From the NCBI RefSeq assembly GCF_034009455.1, contig NZ_CP125380.1, forward strand, positions 5,159,501 to 5,223,500: 64,000 bases of DNA. The letters are read 5' to 3'. The notes below the pieces were generated by a model, which ran no database searches, was not told where the DNA came from, and worked only from the letters and a program-made list of their open reading frames with translations. Source of the stretch: Pseudomonas sp. P5_109 (GTDB taxonomy: Bacteria > Pseudomonadota > Gammaproteobacteria > Pseudomonadales > Pseudomonadaceae). Positions 16,449-25,736 of the stretch are shown here, one piece after another; the stretch's first letter is position 1; the number at the start of each line of letters is the position of its first letter. The translations under genes were made by a program, and so were the position numbers.

Positions 16449-17423
16449 TTACTGCAGAGGGTCGATCGGGGTGCTCGACACCATCGGTGCGACGCCGTTG
16501 CTCGGCACAGCGATCTCAACTGGCAAGCCGTCTTCAGCGGCGACCACATCACGCACCACATCCCAGTTCATGCGCAGGTTGTTGGTGATGTCTTCACGCT
16601 TGAGCATCGCATTGATGACCGCCGTGTGCTTGTCGACCACCGACGGGTTGCCCTTGTCGTCCAGCGGCGTATGCGCCTCCAGATAGACCTTGCCGCCACT
16701 GAGGCCAAACTTGTACGGGTCGTTGATGATTCGGACCGACGTACCGACCGGCACCATGCCTGCCATTTCCAGCACGTTGTTGTTGAACATGCGGAAGCAG
16801 CCGTGGCTGGTGCGCATGCCAATGCCGAACTTCTTGTTCGAACCGTGGATCAGGTAGCCCGGTGTGCCCAGGGTGAACTTGAACGGCCCCAGCGGGTTGT
16901 CAGGGCCGGCCGGCACGACGTTGGGCAGCGGATCACCGTCTGCCGCGTGCTCGGCCTTGATCGACGCCGGAGGCGTCCAGGTCGGGTTAGGTGTCTTGGC
17001 GGTGATGCTGGTGTGGGCAATCGGCGAGCCCCAGCCTTCACGACCAATCCCCAGCGGGAACGTGTACACCACGTTCTTGCCTTTCGGGTAGTAGTAGAGG
17101 CGGTATTCAGCCAGGTTGATCACAATGCCTTCACGCGGGCCTGGTGGCAGGATGAAGCGGGTCGGCAGGATGATTTCCGTGCCAGCGCCTGGCAACCATG
17201 CATCGACACCCGGGTTGGCCGCGACCATTTCCGTGTAGCCCAGATCGTAGGCGGTACCAAGGTCGGCGAAGGTATCTTCGTATTTGGCCTTGATCACCTG
17301 CACCTGGCCGATGATGTCCTCACCGGGCGGTGGCAGGGGAAACTCCAATGCTGCGACGGGACCGGCCACAAAGAGGGCGGCAAGAGTCAGGCAGCGGGTG
17401 ACGGCAGGAAAGCGCGGCAACAT
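16449..17423 (-). CDS. L,D-transpeptidase (YkuD domain, LysM-like N-terminus)
   Basis: About 324 residues from the ATG at 17423, chosen because AAGGA lies eight bases upstream and it gives a clean signal peptide ('LTLAALFVAGPVAA'); the frame remains open upstream through unrelated sequence. After the signal peptide comes a LysM-like segment ('LGYTEMVAANPGVDAWLPGA'), then the YkuD domain with the catalytic motif 'HGSNKKFGIGMRTSHGCFRM', where the cysteine acts as nucleophile. Such enzymes form 3-3 crosslinks or attach Lpp-type lipoproteins to peptidoglycan. Its convergent position next to oprI makes the lipoprotein a tempting substrate, but this is inference. Confidence 0.92.
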   Translation of the reverse strand: MLPRFPAVTRCLTLAALFVAGPVAALEFPLPPPGEDIIGQVQVIKAKYEDTFADLGTAYDLGYTEMVAANPGVDAWLPGAGTEIILPTRFILPPGPREGIVINLAEYRLYYYPKGKNVVYTFPLGIGREGWGSPIAHTSITAKTPNPTWTPPASIKAEHAADGDPLPNVVPAGPDNPLGPFKFTLGTPGYLIHGSNKKFGIGMRTSHGCFRMFNNNVLEMAGMVPVGTSVRIINDPYKFGLSGGKVYLEAHTPLDDKGNPSVVDKHTAVINAMLKREDITNNLRMNWDVVRDVVAAEDGLPVEIAVPSNGVAPMVSSTPIDPLQ

Positions 17424-17582
17424 CCGGAAAATCCTTCGCATGATCAACTGAGGGTATAAGAACGCGATTGTACACCGCTGTCCGTTATTTCGGGGAGATG
17501 GCCCGATTGCAGGCGATACAAGGTGTTTGGCGATTATCCTCGATCTCGCGTGGGATAGAGCGATGGCCTGACTTTTTTGAAC
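17424..17582. other. Intergenic stretch upstream of the L,D-transpeptidase
   Basis: Contains the upstream region of the transpeptidase gene. No gene recognised. Confidence 0.5.
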
Positions 17583-17836
17583 GTGTACATATCCGTTTTT
17601 GCGGTAATGGCGGCTATTGGTTCCGCTCTTACAGCGGGTCACTTGGAAGAGCCCCAAGTAACCAAGGGCTCTTGCCCCTTTCGTTCGGTGCCTCGCTGTG
17701 GCTCGGCATGCCCTCGCTCCGGTCCTGCTCCGTGGGCCCGCCGCCATCGGCCATCCATGGCCGGGGGCGGCTAACCCGGCATCCATGCCGGGTTGCCCAC
17801 TGCGCAGAACCTGCGCTCGGCCTCTCGAGGGGGGCG
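17583..17836 (+). repeat. Dispersed ~255-bp repeat, copy 1
   Basis: Starts 'gtacatatccgtt' and passes 'ggttccgctcttacagcggg' then 'aagtaaccaag', 'cttgcccc', 'ctcgctccgg', and a perfect hairpin 'aacccggca/tgccgggtt' (17773-17794), ending near 'cctctcgaggggggcg'. The same blocks in the same order are found in reverse complement at 19662-19941. Frames inside it show no protein-like conservation; I treat it as non-coding. Pseudomonads of this group carry several families of ~100-300-bp dispersed repeats, and this looks like one of them. Confidence 0.6.
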
Positions 17837-17927
17837 TGCACCGCAAAACCCAAACCGAGGCGGCCTACCGGCCGGCCTGTTTGCCGGGTTCGTTCGTCTG
17901 TGAGAATTGAGTTGGCTGGCAGGCCGC

Positions 17928-18080
17928 CTTCGCGAGCAAGCCCGCTCCCACAGTATTTGCGTCGAACACATTTTTTTGAACACCATCAAACCTGTGGGAG
18001 CGGGCTTGCTCGCGAAGAGGCCGGTACATCCAATATTGATGTTGCCTGACAGATCGCCATCGCCGGCAAGCCAGCTCCTA
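17928..18080. repeat. REP cluster at the left flank of IS110 copy B
   Basis: An inverted pair ('cttcgcgagcaagcccgctc' at about 17928 and its complement at about 17994) is followed by a half REP ending 'ggcaagccagctccta' at 18080, where the insertion element begins. This is the same target word as for copy A. Confidence 0.8.
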
Positions 18081-18151
18081 TGTATGGACTCGCCCCCACT
18101 GTCTACCCGCTTTTGAAAAACCGCTGCCCCGTTGCATCTATGTATTAGGCC

Positions 18152-18287
18152 TATTCGTGGAAGCCGTCTTCGGCTTCTGGCCAAAATTGGAAAAGCTCGT
18201 GGTATGCCGATTACAGTCAGGCCTCGAAGGCCAGTAGGAGCTTAGGCATCAATCCACGCCGGTCTTACCTGGGGTCAATTTTTTTCA
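18152..18287 (-). ncRNA. Candidate bridge RNA of IS110 copy B
   Basis: Identical in sequence to the candidate at 2925-3060, including all four guide-like segments and both hairpins. If expressed, it could in principle be used by the intact recombinase of copy A. Confidence 0.45.
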
Positions 18288-18332
18288 GCAGAGGGTCAGA
18301 CGGTTAGTACCTCGGTGGCAGAACTCTGTCGC

Positions 18333-19436
18333 TCAGTGGCCCATCGTCGCTGGCTGGCCATCACCCGCGTGGCGACGATAAGTCTGGTCATTCTGTAGAA
18401 GCACCCAGACGATTCGCAGGTTGCGGTTGGCTAGCCTGATCGCAGCCTCCTTACGGCCCAACCGGCTCATCCAGTGCAACAAGCGGCGGTCATCGGGTTG
18501 CTGGGAATCAGGTCGTAGTTGTTGCAGCACCGCATGGGCCCCCTGGATCATCAGGCTGCGTAAATAAGCATCACCTCGCTTGGTCATGCCCCCCAACCGG
18601 ACCGTCTCCCCGCTGCTGTGCTAGTCAGGCACCATGCCAAAGTACGCGGCAAACTTGCGGGCATTGGGAAAGCGCTCAGGCTTGGTTTCCTTGGCCACCA
18701 GTGCCGTGGCAGTGACCGGGCCGATGCCGCGCACAGTCATTAGCCGCTTCGCCGTCATGTCAGCGTTGGCGGCCACTTCCAGGCGTCCCGTCAGTACGCT
18801 GATGCGCTCGCCCAAATGGCGCCACTCGGCCAACAGTTCGTCGATCAGTTCACGCAGCAGGCCCGGCACCGGTTGGGTGGCATCTTCCAGCACCCGCGGG
18901 ATTTTCTGGCTGATCGCAACATCGCCCTGTGCCAAGGCTACGCCGTGCTCAAGCAGCAGGCCGCGCATCTGATTACTGAGGGCCGTGCGTCGACGCACAT
19001 AGCCCTGGCGGGCGCGATGCAACGCCTGCATTGCCAGCGCCGCAACGCTTTTGACCGGTACTGCGCAGATTTTTTCATCGCGATTGGCCCGCAGAATCGC
19101 CAGCGCATCGTTGCGATCATTTTTAGGCCCGCTGCGATGTGTGGCCACCAAACCGGCTGGAAGAATCCGCACCGGATTACCTTGCTCTTGCAGCTGCCGG
19201 GCCCAGGCCTGGGCACCCGGACCGGTCTCCATCAAAACCACGACATGCGCCGGCAACTGTCGGAGAAAATCATAAAACGCCTCGCGCGACTTGATCCGCT
19301 GCTCGTAGCGCACCTGGCCGAGGATATCTTCACCGGCGACCTGAAAGACCTGTTTGGCCAAGTCGACCGCCAAGGTTGTGCAGGCCGACAAATCGGAAGA
19401 AGACACGGATTGATCAAACGAACTATGATTTTTCAT
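18333..19436 (-). pseudogene. IS110 transposase with a premature stop
   Basis: Same frame as the transposase at 3106-4209, but codon 272 is TAG instead of CAG (plus-strand base 18623 is A; G in copy A). Translation would stop after 'FAAYFGMVPD', just before 'HSSGE', which holds the probable catalytic serine. The product would keep the RuvC-like domain and lose the active serine and the C-terminal 95 residues. There is one other amino-acid change near the N-terminus (Asn to Asp in 'SSNLSA'). Confidence 0.93.
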
Positions 19437-19518
19437 GGACTCGCCCTCGCTGTCGTTGGCTGTTTAGACTGCCACCGTGGCGCATTGACGCCTCGGCTTG
19501 GGCGAGTCCATCCAATTA

Positions 19519-19661
19519 CACGGATTGGGGCATATCTGCAAAATCGGGCCGACTGACAGGCCGCCAAGCCAGCTCCTACAGTTGATCGGCGTACACACGC
19601 CGCTTTTCACCACTCATCAGGCCGAGCGTTAGCTCGCCTGCAGCTCTTGATCTTGATCCAC
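19519..19661. other. Right flank of IS110 copy B
   Basis: 143 bases with a half REP ('gccaagccagctcctacag', about 19562-19580) and no gene. 'agctcctacag' here is another unoccupied target-like word for the IS110 element. Confidence 0.5.
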
Positions 19662-19941
19662 CCGCCCCCTCGGGAGGCCTCGTTCCGGTGTTCATCCGGG
19701 GATGGGCGCGCAGCGCCGTTCGACGCAGTCGAACACGCTGCATGTAGGTCGAAGCGAAGCCGACCGGAGGGCAGTGTCCCCGGATGGATACCGGAGCGAA
19801 GGAACGCCGAGCCTTAGCGAGGGGCCGGACGCAAGGGGCGAGCGTTTTTTTGGTTACTTTTTTTAGGCGCTTGTAAAAAAAGTGACTCGCCGTAAGGGCG
19901 AAACCATAAGTGGCCGTTACCTAACCAACGGATATGTACAC
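19662..19941 (-). repeat. Dispersed repeat, copy 2 (inverted relative to copy 1)
   Basis: The reverse complement begins 'gtacatatccgttggttagg', passes 'ggtttcgcccttacggcgag', 'tcactttttttacaagcg', 'aagtaaccaaaaaaacgc', 'ctcgccccttgcg', 'ccctcgctaaggctcggcg' and ends near 'cctcccgagggggcg'. These blocks align in order with copy 1 at 17583-17836. Together the two copies form a long imperfect inverted repeat around IS110 copy B. Confidence 0.6.
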
Positions 19942-19953
19942 AACCACCAAGGA

Positions 19954-20247
19954 TCAAAGCTCAAACCGCAACTCAGGCCAGATCGGCGAAGTCCCCCGCT
20001 TCTGCGACTCAAGAATAGCCCGGCACAACGAACACAACCGCTGATCCTGAAACACCCGGCGATCAACACTCGACCAGCGAGGCTGCGCCGGCAACAGACT
20101 CCCACACAAGGTGCGGTCCGCCGAGCCGCCCAGCTCCAGTTGACGGGTCACCAGATGCACCCGCACTTCCTGGCAGGCGAACAGATCCAGCTGTTCGTCA
20201 GGCTCGATCAGTTGGTAGGCAAATAGTGACCAGGCAGGACGCGGCAT
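19954..20247 (-). CDS. Hypothetical protein with a CxxC-type pair
   Basis: About 97 residues from the ATG at 20247 ('MPRPAWSLFAYQLIEPDEQL'), which has GGAG upstream. Cysteines at 'LFACQEV', 'TLCGSL' and 'LCSLCRAIL' suggest a small metal-binding or redox-sensitive protein. I do not recognise a family, but coding quality is good. It lies downstream of tesA on the same strand, 56 bases after its stop, so cotranscription is possible. The last bases abut dispersed repeat copy 2. Confidence 0.6.
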   Translation of the reverse strand: MPRPAWSLFAYQLIEPDEQLDLFACQEVRVHLVTRQLELGGSADRTLCGSLLPAQPRWSSVDRRVFQDQRLCSLCRAILESQKRGTSPIWPELRFEL

Positions 20248-20303
20248 CGGGGGCTCCAAATCGGGGGCGCCACCTTAGCCGAAAGCCTGCTTCTAGAAAA
20301 GTG

Positions 20304-20909
20304 TCATAACAGCGGTTTTAGGGTAGGCCAGACATTTTCCAGCAACTTGTCCTGGGCCCCGACCGCCGGGTGTATGCCGTCAGCCTGCATCAAGTCCGGA
20401 TGGCCGCCCACGCCGTCGAGGAAAAACGGCACCAGCGGGATCTTTTTCTCATCGGCCAGGTTGCTGTAGACCTCGACGAAGGCCTTTGTGTAGCGAGCGC
20501 CATAATTGGGTGGCAGTTGCATGCCGAGCAACAACACCTTGGCACCGCTGGCCCGGGAGCTGTCGATCATCGAAGCAAGATTTTGTTGCAATTGAGTTGG
20601 CAGCAAGCCGCGCAGGCCGTCATTGCCGCCCAACTCGAGGATCACCAGTTCCGGTTTATGCTCTGCAAGCAGCGCGGGCAGGCGCGCCTGGCCTCCGGCA
20701 CTGGTGTCGCCACTGATGGACGCATTGATCACTTTATCGTCGAAACCTTCGCGCTTGAGCCGTTGCTCAAGCAGTGACACCCACCCCAACCGGGTATCCA
20801 GCCCGAAACCGGCGCTGATACTATCGCCAACGATCAGGACTGTACCCGCCGCTGCGTTTTGGGCCATGCACATCAAGGCCAGGCCAGCACTCAAAAACCA
20901 GACACGCAT
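20304..20909 (-). CDS. tesA: Arylesterase / acyl-CoA thioesterase I (SGNH hydrolase)
   Basis: 201 residues with a signal peptide ('MRVWFLSAGLALMCMAQNA') and the SGNH blocks: 'GDSISAGFG' (nucleophile serine), 'NASISGDTSAGG' (Gly), 'LGGNDGLRG' (Asn) and 'DGIHP' (Asp-His). It matches TesA/EstA-type periplasmic lysophospholipase/thioesterase. The ATG at 20909 has GGAGA upstream; longer frames run into the divergent ybbA gene. As in E. coli, it is divergent from the ABC pair ybbA/ybbP, with only 10 bases between the two starts. Confidence 0.93.
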   Translation of the reverse strand: MRVWFLSAGLALMCMAQNAAAGTVLIVGDSISAGFGLDTRLGWVSLLEQRLKREGFDDKVINASISGDTSAGGQARLPALLAEHKPELVILELGGNDGLRGLLPTQLQQNLASMIDSSRASGAKVLLLGMQLPPNYGARYTKAFVEVYSNLADEKKIPLVPFFLDGVGGHPDLMQADGIHPAVGAQDKLLENVWPTLKPLL

Positions 20910-20919
20910 CGGACTCTCC

Positions 20920-21603
20920 ATGGGCGCAAGCATTCTCATCGCGAAGGACCTTAGCAAAGTGGTTCCCAGCGCGGAAGGTGAACTGACCATCCTGCACCAA
21001 CTCAGCCTGGAACTGAACCAGGGCGATAGCCTGGCCATCGTCGGCGCATCGGGCTCCGGCAAGTCCACCTTGCTGGGCTTGCTCGCCGGCCTCGACCTGC
21101 CGAGCAGTGGCGAAGTCACTCTCGCCGGGCAAGGCCTGAGCAACCTCGATGAAGACCAGCGTGCGCGCATCCGCGCCGAGCACGTGGGTTTTGTCTTTCA
21201 ATCGTTTCAGCTGCTCGACAGCCTCAATGCCCTGGAAAACGTCATGCTGCCACTGGAACTCGATGGCCGCAAAGACGCCCGCGAGCGCGCCACCGAACTG
21301 CTGCAACGCGTGGGGCTGGGTCAACGCCTGACTCACTCGCCGCGCCAGCTCTCCGGCGGCGAGCAACAACGCGTGGCGATTGCCCGTGCATTTGCCGCCG
21401 AGCCCGACGTGCTGTTTGCCGACGAACCGACCGGCAACCTCGACAGCCACACCGGCGAGCGCATCAGCGACTTGCTGTTCGAGCTCAACAAGGAGCGCGG
21501 CACGACCCTGGTGCTGGTGACTCACGATGAACGCCTGGCCCATCGCTGCCGGCGCCTGATCCGTCTTGAAGCCGGCCTGCTGGTCGCCCCACTGGAGCCT
21601 TGA
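20920..21603 (+). CDS. ybbA: ABC transporter ATP-binding protein (YbbA-like)
   Basis: 227 residues from the ATG at 20920. Walker A 'GASGSGKST', signature '[14 protein letters not shown]', Walker B '[13 protein letters not shown]' and the H-loop 'VTHDERLA' are all present, in the LolD/MacB-like subfamily. With the permease that follows (stop and start overlap as TGATG) it forms a mechanotransmission-type ABC pair, thought in E. coli to work on outer-membrane or periplasmic components. The divergent tesA suggests a link to lysolipid handling, which is inference. Confidence 0.92.
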   Translation: MGASILIAKDLSKVVPSAEGELTILHQLSLELNQGDSLAIVGASGSGKSTLLGLLAGLDLPSSGEVTLAGQGLSNLDEDQRARIRAEHVGFVFQSFQLLDSLNALENVMLPLELDGRKDARERATELLQRVGLGQRLTHSPRQLSGGEQQRVAIARAFAAEPDVLFADEPTGNLDSHTGERISDLLFELNKERGTTLVLVTHDERLAHRCRRLIRLEAGLLVAPLEP

Positions 21604-24107
21604 TGGCACGTCTGCCGCTGTTGCGCCTGTTCAGTCTCGCCATCCGCCAATTGCTGCGCGATGCCCGCGCCGGTGAATTGCGCGTGCTGTTCTTCGCCTT
21701 GCTGGTGGCCGTGGCCGCCAGCACCGCCATTGGCTATTTTGGCGCGCGCCTGAACGGCGCCATGATGCTGCGCGCCACCGAGTTTCTCGGTGCCGACTTG
21801 CTGCTCGAAGGCAGTTCGCCTGCGCACCCCGAACAGATAAGCAGCGGCGTCGAACTGGGACTGGAACATGCGCAGGTGGTGGAGTTTTCCAGCGTCATCG
21901 CTACCGACGACGGCATCCAGCTGTCCAGTATCAAGGCGGCCGATGACACCTACCCGCTGCGCGGCGAACTGAAAAGCGCACCCGCGCCCTTCGCCGTGGA
22001 GCAACCCGGTGGAGGACCAAAACCCGGTGAAGCCTGGGTCGAGGCACGACTGCTGACCGCCCTGGACCTGAAGATTGGCGACAGCATCGACGTCGGCATG
22101 AAAACCCTGAAGCTGGCGCGAGTGCTGACGTATGAACCGGACCGCGCCGGCAACTTCTATAGCCTGTCACCCCGCGTGCTGATCAACCTCGGCGACCTCT
22201 CGGCGACCGGCGTGGTGCAACCCGGCAGCCGGGTCAGCTATCGCGAGCTCTGGCGTGGCAATGCCCAGGCGCTGGAAACCTATCGCCAACTGATCAAACC
22301 AGGGCTTGCCGCCAACCAACGCTTGCAGGATGCCCGAGATGGCAACCGGCAAATCGGCGGTGCCTTGGGCAAGGCCGAACGCTACTTGAACATGGCCAGC
22401 CTGGTGGCGGTATTGCTGTCCGGCGTAGCGGTGGCGTTATCGGCGACCCGATTCGCCACCCGCAGGTTCGATGCCAGCGCCTTGTTGCGCTGCCTCGGGC
22501 TGTCACGCCGGGAAACCATGCTGTTGTTCAGCCTGCAACTAACCGTGCTCGGTCTGCTGGCCAGCATCAGCGGCGCCCTCATCGGCTGGCTCGCACAGCT
22601 TGGGTTATTTGCCCTACTGCATGACTTGCTGCCCACCGACGTGCCTCCGGGTGGGTTGTTTCCGGCCATTGCCGGGATCGGCACCGGACTGGTCGCGCTG
22701 GCCGGCTTCGCCTTGCCGCCGCTGGCGGCACTGGGCCGGGTTCCGCCATTGCGTGTATTGCGTCGGGACATGCTGCCGATCCCATCCAGCACCTGGATGA
22801 TCTACGGCGCAGCGCTGGGTGCCCTCGGCCTGATCATGTGGCGCCTGAGCCTGGACCTGGTACTGACCTTTGCCCTGCTTGGCGGCGGCGTGATTGCAGC
22901 GCTGGTGCTGGGCGGCTTGTTGCTGCTGCTGTTGAAGAGTCTGCGGCGCATGCTCGCACGTGCATCCCTGCCCTGGCGCCTGGGACTCGGCCAATTGCTG
23001 CGTCATCCGCTCGCCGCTGCGGGTCAGTCGTTGGCGTTCGGCCTGATTCTGCTGTCGATGGCGCTGATTGCGTTGCTGCGCGGCGAGCTGCTGGATACCT
23101 GGCAGAACCAGTTGCCGAAAAATGCCCCCAATTACTTTGCCCTGAACATCCTGCCTGCGGATAAACAAGCCTTCACCGATCACCTGATCGCAGTATCGGC
23201 GCAATCGGCGCCGCTGTACCCAGTGGTGCCGGGGCGCCTGATCAGCATCAACGGCGAGCCGGTGCAGCAAATCGTCACCAAAGAGTCAGCCGGAGATCGG
23301 GCAATCCAGCGCGACCTGAGCCTGACCTGGGCGGCGGACCTGCCAGCGGGCAACAAGCTCACGGCGGGCAATTGGTGGAACCAACAAACGCCAGACGATG
23401 TACCCGGCGTGTCGGTAGAAGGCAAAGTCGCCGAAAGCCTGAAACTCAAGCTTGGCGACCATATGGTTTTCAGCGTTGGCGGGGTCAATCGCGAGGCGAA
23501 AGTCACCAGCCTGCGGGAGATCAACTGGGACAACTTCCAGCCGAATTTCTTCATGATCTTCCAGCCCGGAACCCTGAAGGATCTGCCGGCGACCTACCTG
23601 ACCAGCTTCTATCTGGCACCGGGTCATGATCAACAGATCGTCGACCTGTCCCGCGCATTCCCGGCGGTGACGATCCTGCAGGTCGAAGCCTTGCTGGAAC
23701 AACTGCGCAGCATCCTCGCCCAGGTCACCCTGGCGGTGGAGTATGTGTTGTTGTTCGTATTGGCGGCGGGGATGGCGGTGCTGTTTTCCGGCCTGCAAGC
23801 GACGCTGGATGAACGCATTCGCCAGGGTGCGCTGCTGCGTGCACTGGGGGCCGAACGGCAACTGCTGGTCAAGGCGCGGCGGATCGAGTTCGGCTTGCTC
23901 GGTGCAGTCAGTGGTTTACTGGCGGCATTGGGATCGGAACTGGTGAGCCTGGTGCTCTACCGCTATGCCTTTGACCTGCCGTGGCATCCGCATCCATGGT
24001 TGTTATTGCTGCCATTGATAGGTGCCGTGCTGATCGGTGGGGCCGGGGTGTTCGGCACCCGTCGGGCATTGAACGCCAGCCCGCTGACAGTCCTGCGCGA
24101 GGGTTGA
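21603..24107 (+). CDS. ybbP: ABC transporter permease (YbbP-like, FtsX domains)
   Basis: 834 residues, an unusually large permease with two FtsX domains: an N-terminal membrane helix, a large periplasmic segment, a central bundle of helices with long Leu/Ala-rich stretches (about residues 260-490), a second periplasmic domain, and a final set of three helices ending '[12 protein letters not shown]', the usual FtsX/MacB-type tail. The ATG at 21603 overlaps the ybbA stop. It pairs with YbbA, and both belong to a conserved tesA-ybbA-ybbP neighbourhood. Confidence 0.93.
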   Translation: MARLPLLRLFSLAIRQLLRDARAGELRVLFFALLVAVAASTAIGYFGARLNGAMMLRATEFLGADLLLEGSSPAHPEQISSGVELGLEHAQVVEFSSVIATDDGIQLSSIKAADDTYPLRGELKSAPAPFAVEQPGGGPKPGEAWVEARLLTALDLKIGDSIDVGMKTLKLARVLTYEPDRAGNFYSLSPRVLINLGDLSATGVVQPGSRVSYRELWRGNAQALETYRQLIKPGLAANQRLQDARDGNRQIGGALGKAERYLNMASLVAVLLSGVAVALSATRFATRRFDASALLRCLGLSRRETMLLFSLQLTVLGLLASISGALIGWLAQLGLFALLHDLLPTDVPPGGLFPAIAGIGTGLVALAGFALPPLAALGRVPPLRVLRRDMLPIPSSTWMIYGAALGALGLIMWRLSLDLVLTFALLGGGVIAALVLGGLLLLLLKSLRRMLARASLPWRLGLGQLLRHPLAAAGQSLAFGLILLSMALIALLRGELLDTWQNQLPKNAPNYFALNILPADKQAFTDHLIAVSAQSAPLYPVVPGRLISINGEPVQQIVTKESAGDRAIQRDLSLTWAADLPAGNKLTAGNWWNQQTPDDVPGVSVEGKVAESLKLKLGDHMVFSVGGVNREAKVTSLREINWDNFQPNFFMIFQPGTLKDLPATYLTSFYLAPGHDQQIVDLSRAFPAVTILQVEALLEQLRSILAQVTLAVEYVLLFVLAAGMAVLFSGLQATLDERIRQGALLRALGAERQLLVKARRIEFGLLGAVSGLLAALGSELVSLVLYRYAFDLPWHPHPWLLLLPLIGAVLIGGAGVFGTRRALNASPLTVLREG

Positions 24108-24141
24108 TAGACTCCAGCCGTCTCCACCACAAGAAGTTGCC

Positions 24142-24639
24142 ATGAGCCGTTACCGCCCTCCCCGCACCGCCGGCACCGCACTGATCACCCCAGAAGGTGA
24201 AGCGCGGATGCGCGCCGAGTTCCATGAACTGTGGCATGTACGCCGTCCCCAGGTGACCCAGGCCGTCAGCGAAGCCGCGGCCCAGGGTGATCGCTCGGAG
24301 AACGCTGAATACACCTACGGCAAAAAGATGCTGCGAGAGATCGACAGCCGCGTGCGTTTTCTCACCAAACGCCTGGAAGCGCTCAAGGTCGTCAGCGAAA
24401 AACCCAGCGATCCGAACAAGGTCTATTTCGGCGCGTGGGTCACGATCGAGGACGAGGACGGCAAGGAATCGCGCTACCGCATTGTCGGGCCGGACGAACT
24501 GGACCTCAAACAGGGCCTGATCAGTATTGATTCGCCGCTGGCCCGCGCACTGATCGGCAAGGCACTGGACGCCGAAGTGCGGGTCCAGACACCGACCGGT
24601 GAGCAGTGTGTTTATATCGTGGCGATCGACTACCCGTGA
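24142..24639 (+). CDS. greB: Transcription elongation factor GreB
   Basis: 165 residues. '[20 protein letters not shown]' begins the coiled coil, and the acidic tip '[20 protein letters not shown]' is the Gre signature (Asp-Arg-Ser-Glu-Asn-Ala-Glu). The C-terminal domain ends '[20 protein letters not shown]'. The basic patch and length are closer to GreB than GreA. GreB stimulates cleavage of backtracked transcripts by RNA polymerase. It starts 34 bases after ybbP. Confidence 0.95.
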   Translation: MSRYRPPRTAGTALITPEGEARMRAEFHELWHVRRPQVTQAVSEAAAQGDRSENAEYTYGKKMLREIDSRVRFLTKRLEALKVVSEKPSDPNKVYFGAWVTIEDEDGKESRYRIVGPDELDLKQGLISIDSPLARALIGKALDAEVRVQTPTGEQCVYIVAIDYP

Positions 24640-24642
24640 AAC

Positions 24643-24951
24643 TCAACGGCGCGTAATCAGCCCTTGCCGGGCGACACGGGTCAGTTGCCTGATCATTTCA
24701 GGCGCGTCTTCGAGACTGGGGGATTGAATGACCGCCAGATCGAAACTGTCGTCGGCAAAACGGGCAAGCGACTCGCCGTCTTCGACAAACTGGATCAGGA
24801 AGGCAGCGGGACCGCCGGTACGACGTGGCCAGCCATCGAGATAACGCAAGAGCGTCGGCTGATGTTTGCCGCCAAGCAGGATTTTTGGATTGCGCTGGGT
24901 CAGGTGTGCCGTGATCGGCGCGGGACGTATAACGGCGTTTAGTGCATTCAT
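24643..24951 (-). CDS. Hypothetical protein resembling the end of a methyltransferase fold
   Basis: About 102 residues from the ATG at 24951 ('MNALNAVIRPAPITAHLTQR'); the frame to 25053 lacks a supported start. The tail 'FADDSFDLAVIQSPSLEDAP' and 'EMIRQLTRVARQGLITRR' resembles the beta4-helix region of class I SAM methyltransferases ('FD-hydrophobic... L-R-hydrophobic-G'), but the glycine-rich SAM loop is missing. It converges with greB at a 3-base distance. Function unknown. Confidence 0.5.
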   Translation of the reverse strand: MNALNAVIRPAPITAHLTQRNPKILLGGKHQPTLLRYLDGWPRRTGGPAAFLIQFVEDGESLARFADDSFDLAVIQSPSLEDAPEMIRQLTRVARQGLITRR

Positions 24952-25153
24952 TGTGTCGTGTCTCTGCCTCAAAAGTCTGCATGGCAGGTGAGAGGCAACA
25001 CCGAACCAGCGCTTTAGCGGTATTTCGAAGCCTGTTCTGGCTTCTATCGGCAACTGGATGAGTCACCTGGCGCCCCGCAAGTAGCTGTTTAAATCGGCGC
25101 ATGGGCAACATCCTAGAGAAGCTGACTGGACAGTGTCAAGAATGACGCGCAAC

Positions 25154-25184
25154 AAAAAAGGCCCGCACAATGCGGGCCTTTTCG
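25154..25184 (-). terminator. Rho-independent terminator of the DoxX gene
   Basis: Stem 'aaggcccgca' / 'tgcgggcctt' with loop 'caa', flanked by A-run and T-run, 15 bases past the DoxX stop. Confidence 0.92.
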
Positions 25185-25198
25185 TTGAGCCAGAGCGG

Positions 25199-25633
25199 TC
25201 AGCCGGCGATGACACGGTCCGCCGAGAGTTTGCCCGCACCTTCGATCAATACCGCGATACTGCCACCGAGCAACGCCAGGGCGAATTCATAACCGTTGTT
25301 GGCCATGAACAGGCCGTGGCTGATGTGCACCGTGAAAATCGCCACCAGCGACAGGAAGATCAGACCAAGCGCGGCCGGGCGAACCAGCAGGCCGATGATC
25401 AAGGCCAGGCCGGCGAAGAACTCGGTACCGCCCGCCAGTGTCGCCATCAGGTAACCCGGTGTCAGCCCGAGGCTTTCCATGTACTGCGCGGTTCCCGCCA
25501 GGCCATAACCACCAAATGCCCCGAAGAGTTTCTGCGAGCCGTGGGCGGCGAAGACGATACCGACGACGATGCGCAGAACCGTCAGGCCGTAGCCAGCGCG
25601 GGTAGACAGTACCTTGTTGATCAGTGTGCTCAT
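25199..25633 (-). CDS. DoxX-family membrane protein
   Basis: 144 residues, four membrane segments. 'IVFAAHGSQKLFGAFGGYG' is the characteristic DoxX start, followed by 'GLTPGYLMATLAGGTEFFAG' and a final helix with 'GANNGYEF'-like context ('FMANNGYEFALALLGGS'). DoxX proteins belong to inner-membrane redox or thiosulfate-oxidation-related complexes; in many proteobacteria they are stress-linked and uncharacterised. Single gene with its own terminator. Confidence 0.9.
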   Translation of the reverse strand: MSTLINKVLSTRAGYGLTVLRIVVGIVFAAHGSQKLFGAFGGYGLAGTAQYMESLGLTPGYLMATLAGGTEFFAGLALIIGLLVRPAALGLIFLSLVAIFTVHISHGLFMANNGYEFALALLGGSIAVLIEGAGKLSADRVIAG

Positions 25634-25736
25634 GCTGTTTCATTCCTTGTAAGTGTGTGTGGGTTGGCCGCTATATTAATCAGCAAATCAAATGCTAAAA
25701 GCGCAAAAATCTCACCATAACAATCAAATTAGCTGA

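Larger units (their letters stand above)
18081..19518 (-). mobile_element. IS110-family insertion sequence, copy B (transposase disrupted)
   Basis: 1,438 bp, the same ends and inverted repeats as copy A, in the same orientation and 15,227 bases downstream. I count six substitutions, all within the transposase gene; the 252-base non-coding end is identical. Left flank is the REP word 'agctccta'. The right flank is 'cacggattgggg', not the 'cagggg' seen at copy A, so the right REP half was different or has been altered. Confidence 0.9.

Noticed and set aside
16362..17459. Plus-strand frame opposite the L,D-transpeptidase
   Set aside because: Shadow frame; the minus-strand protein has catalytic motifs and a signal peptide.
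17640..17900. Small protein genes in the dispersed repeat
   Set aside because: Frames are Arg/Pro-rich, lack ribosome sites, and the inverted copy at 19662-19941 does not preserve them.
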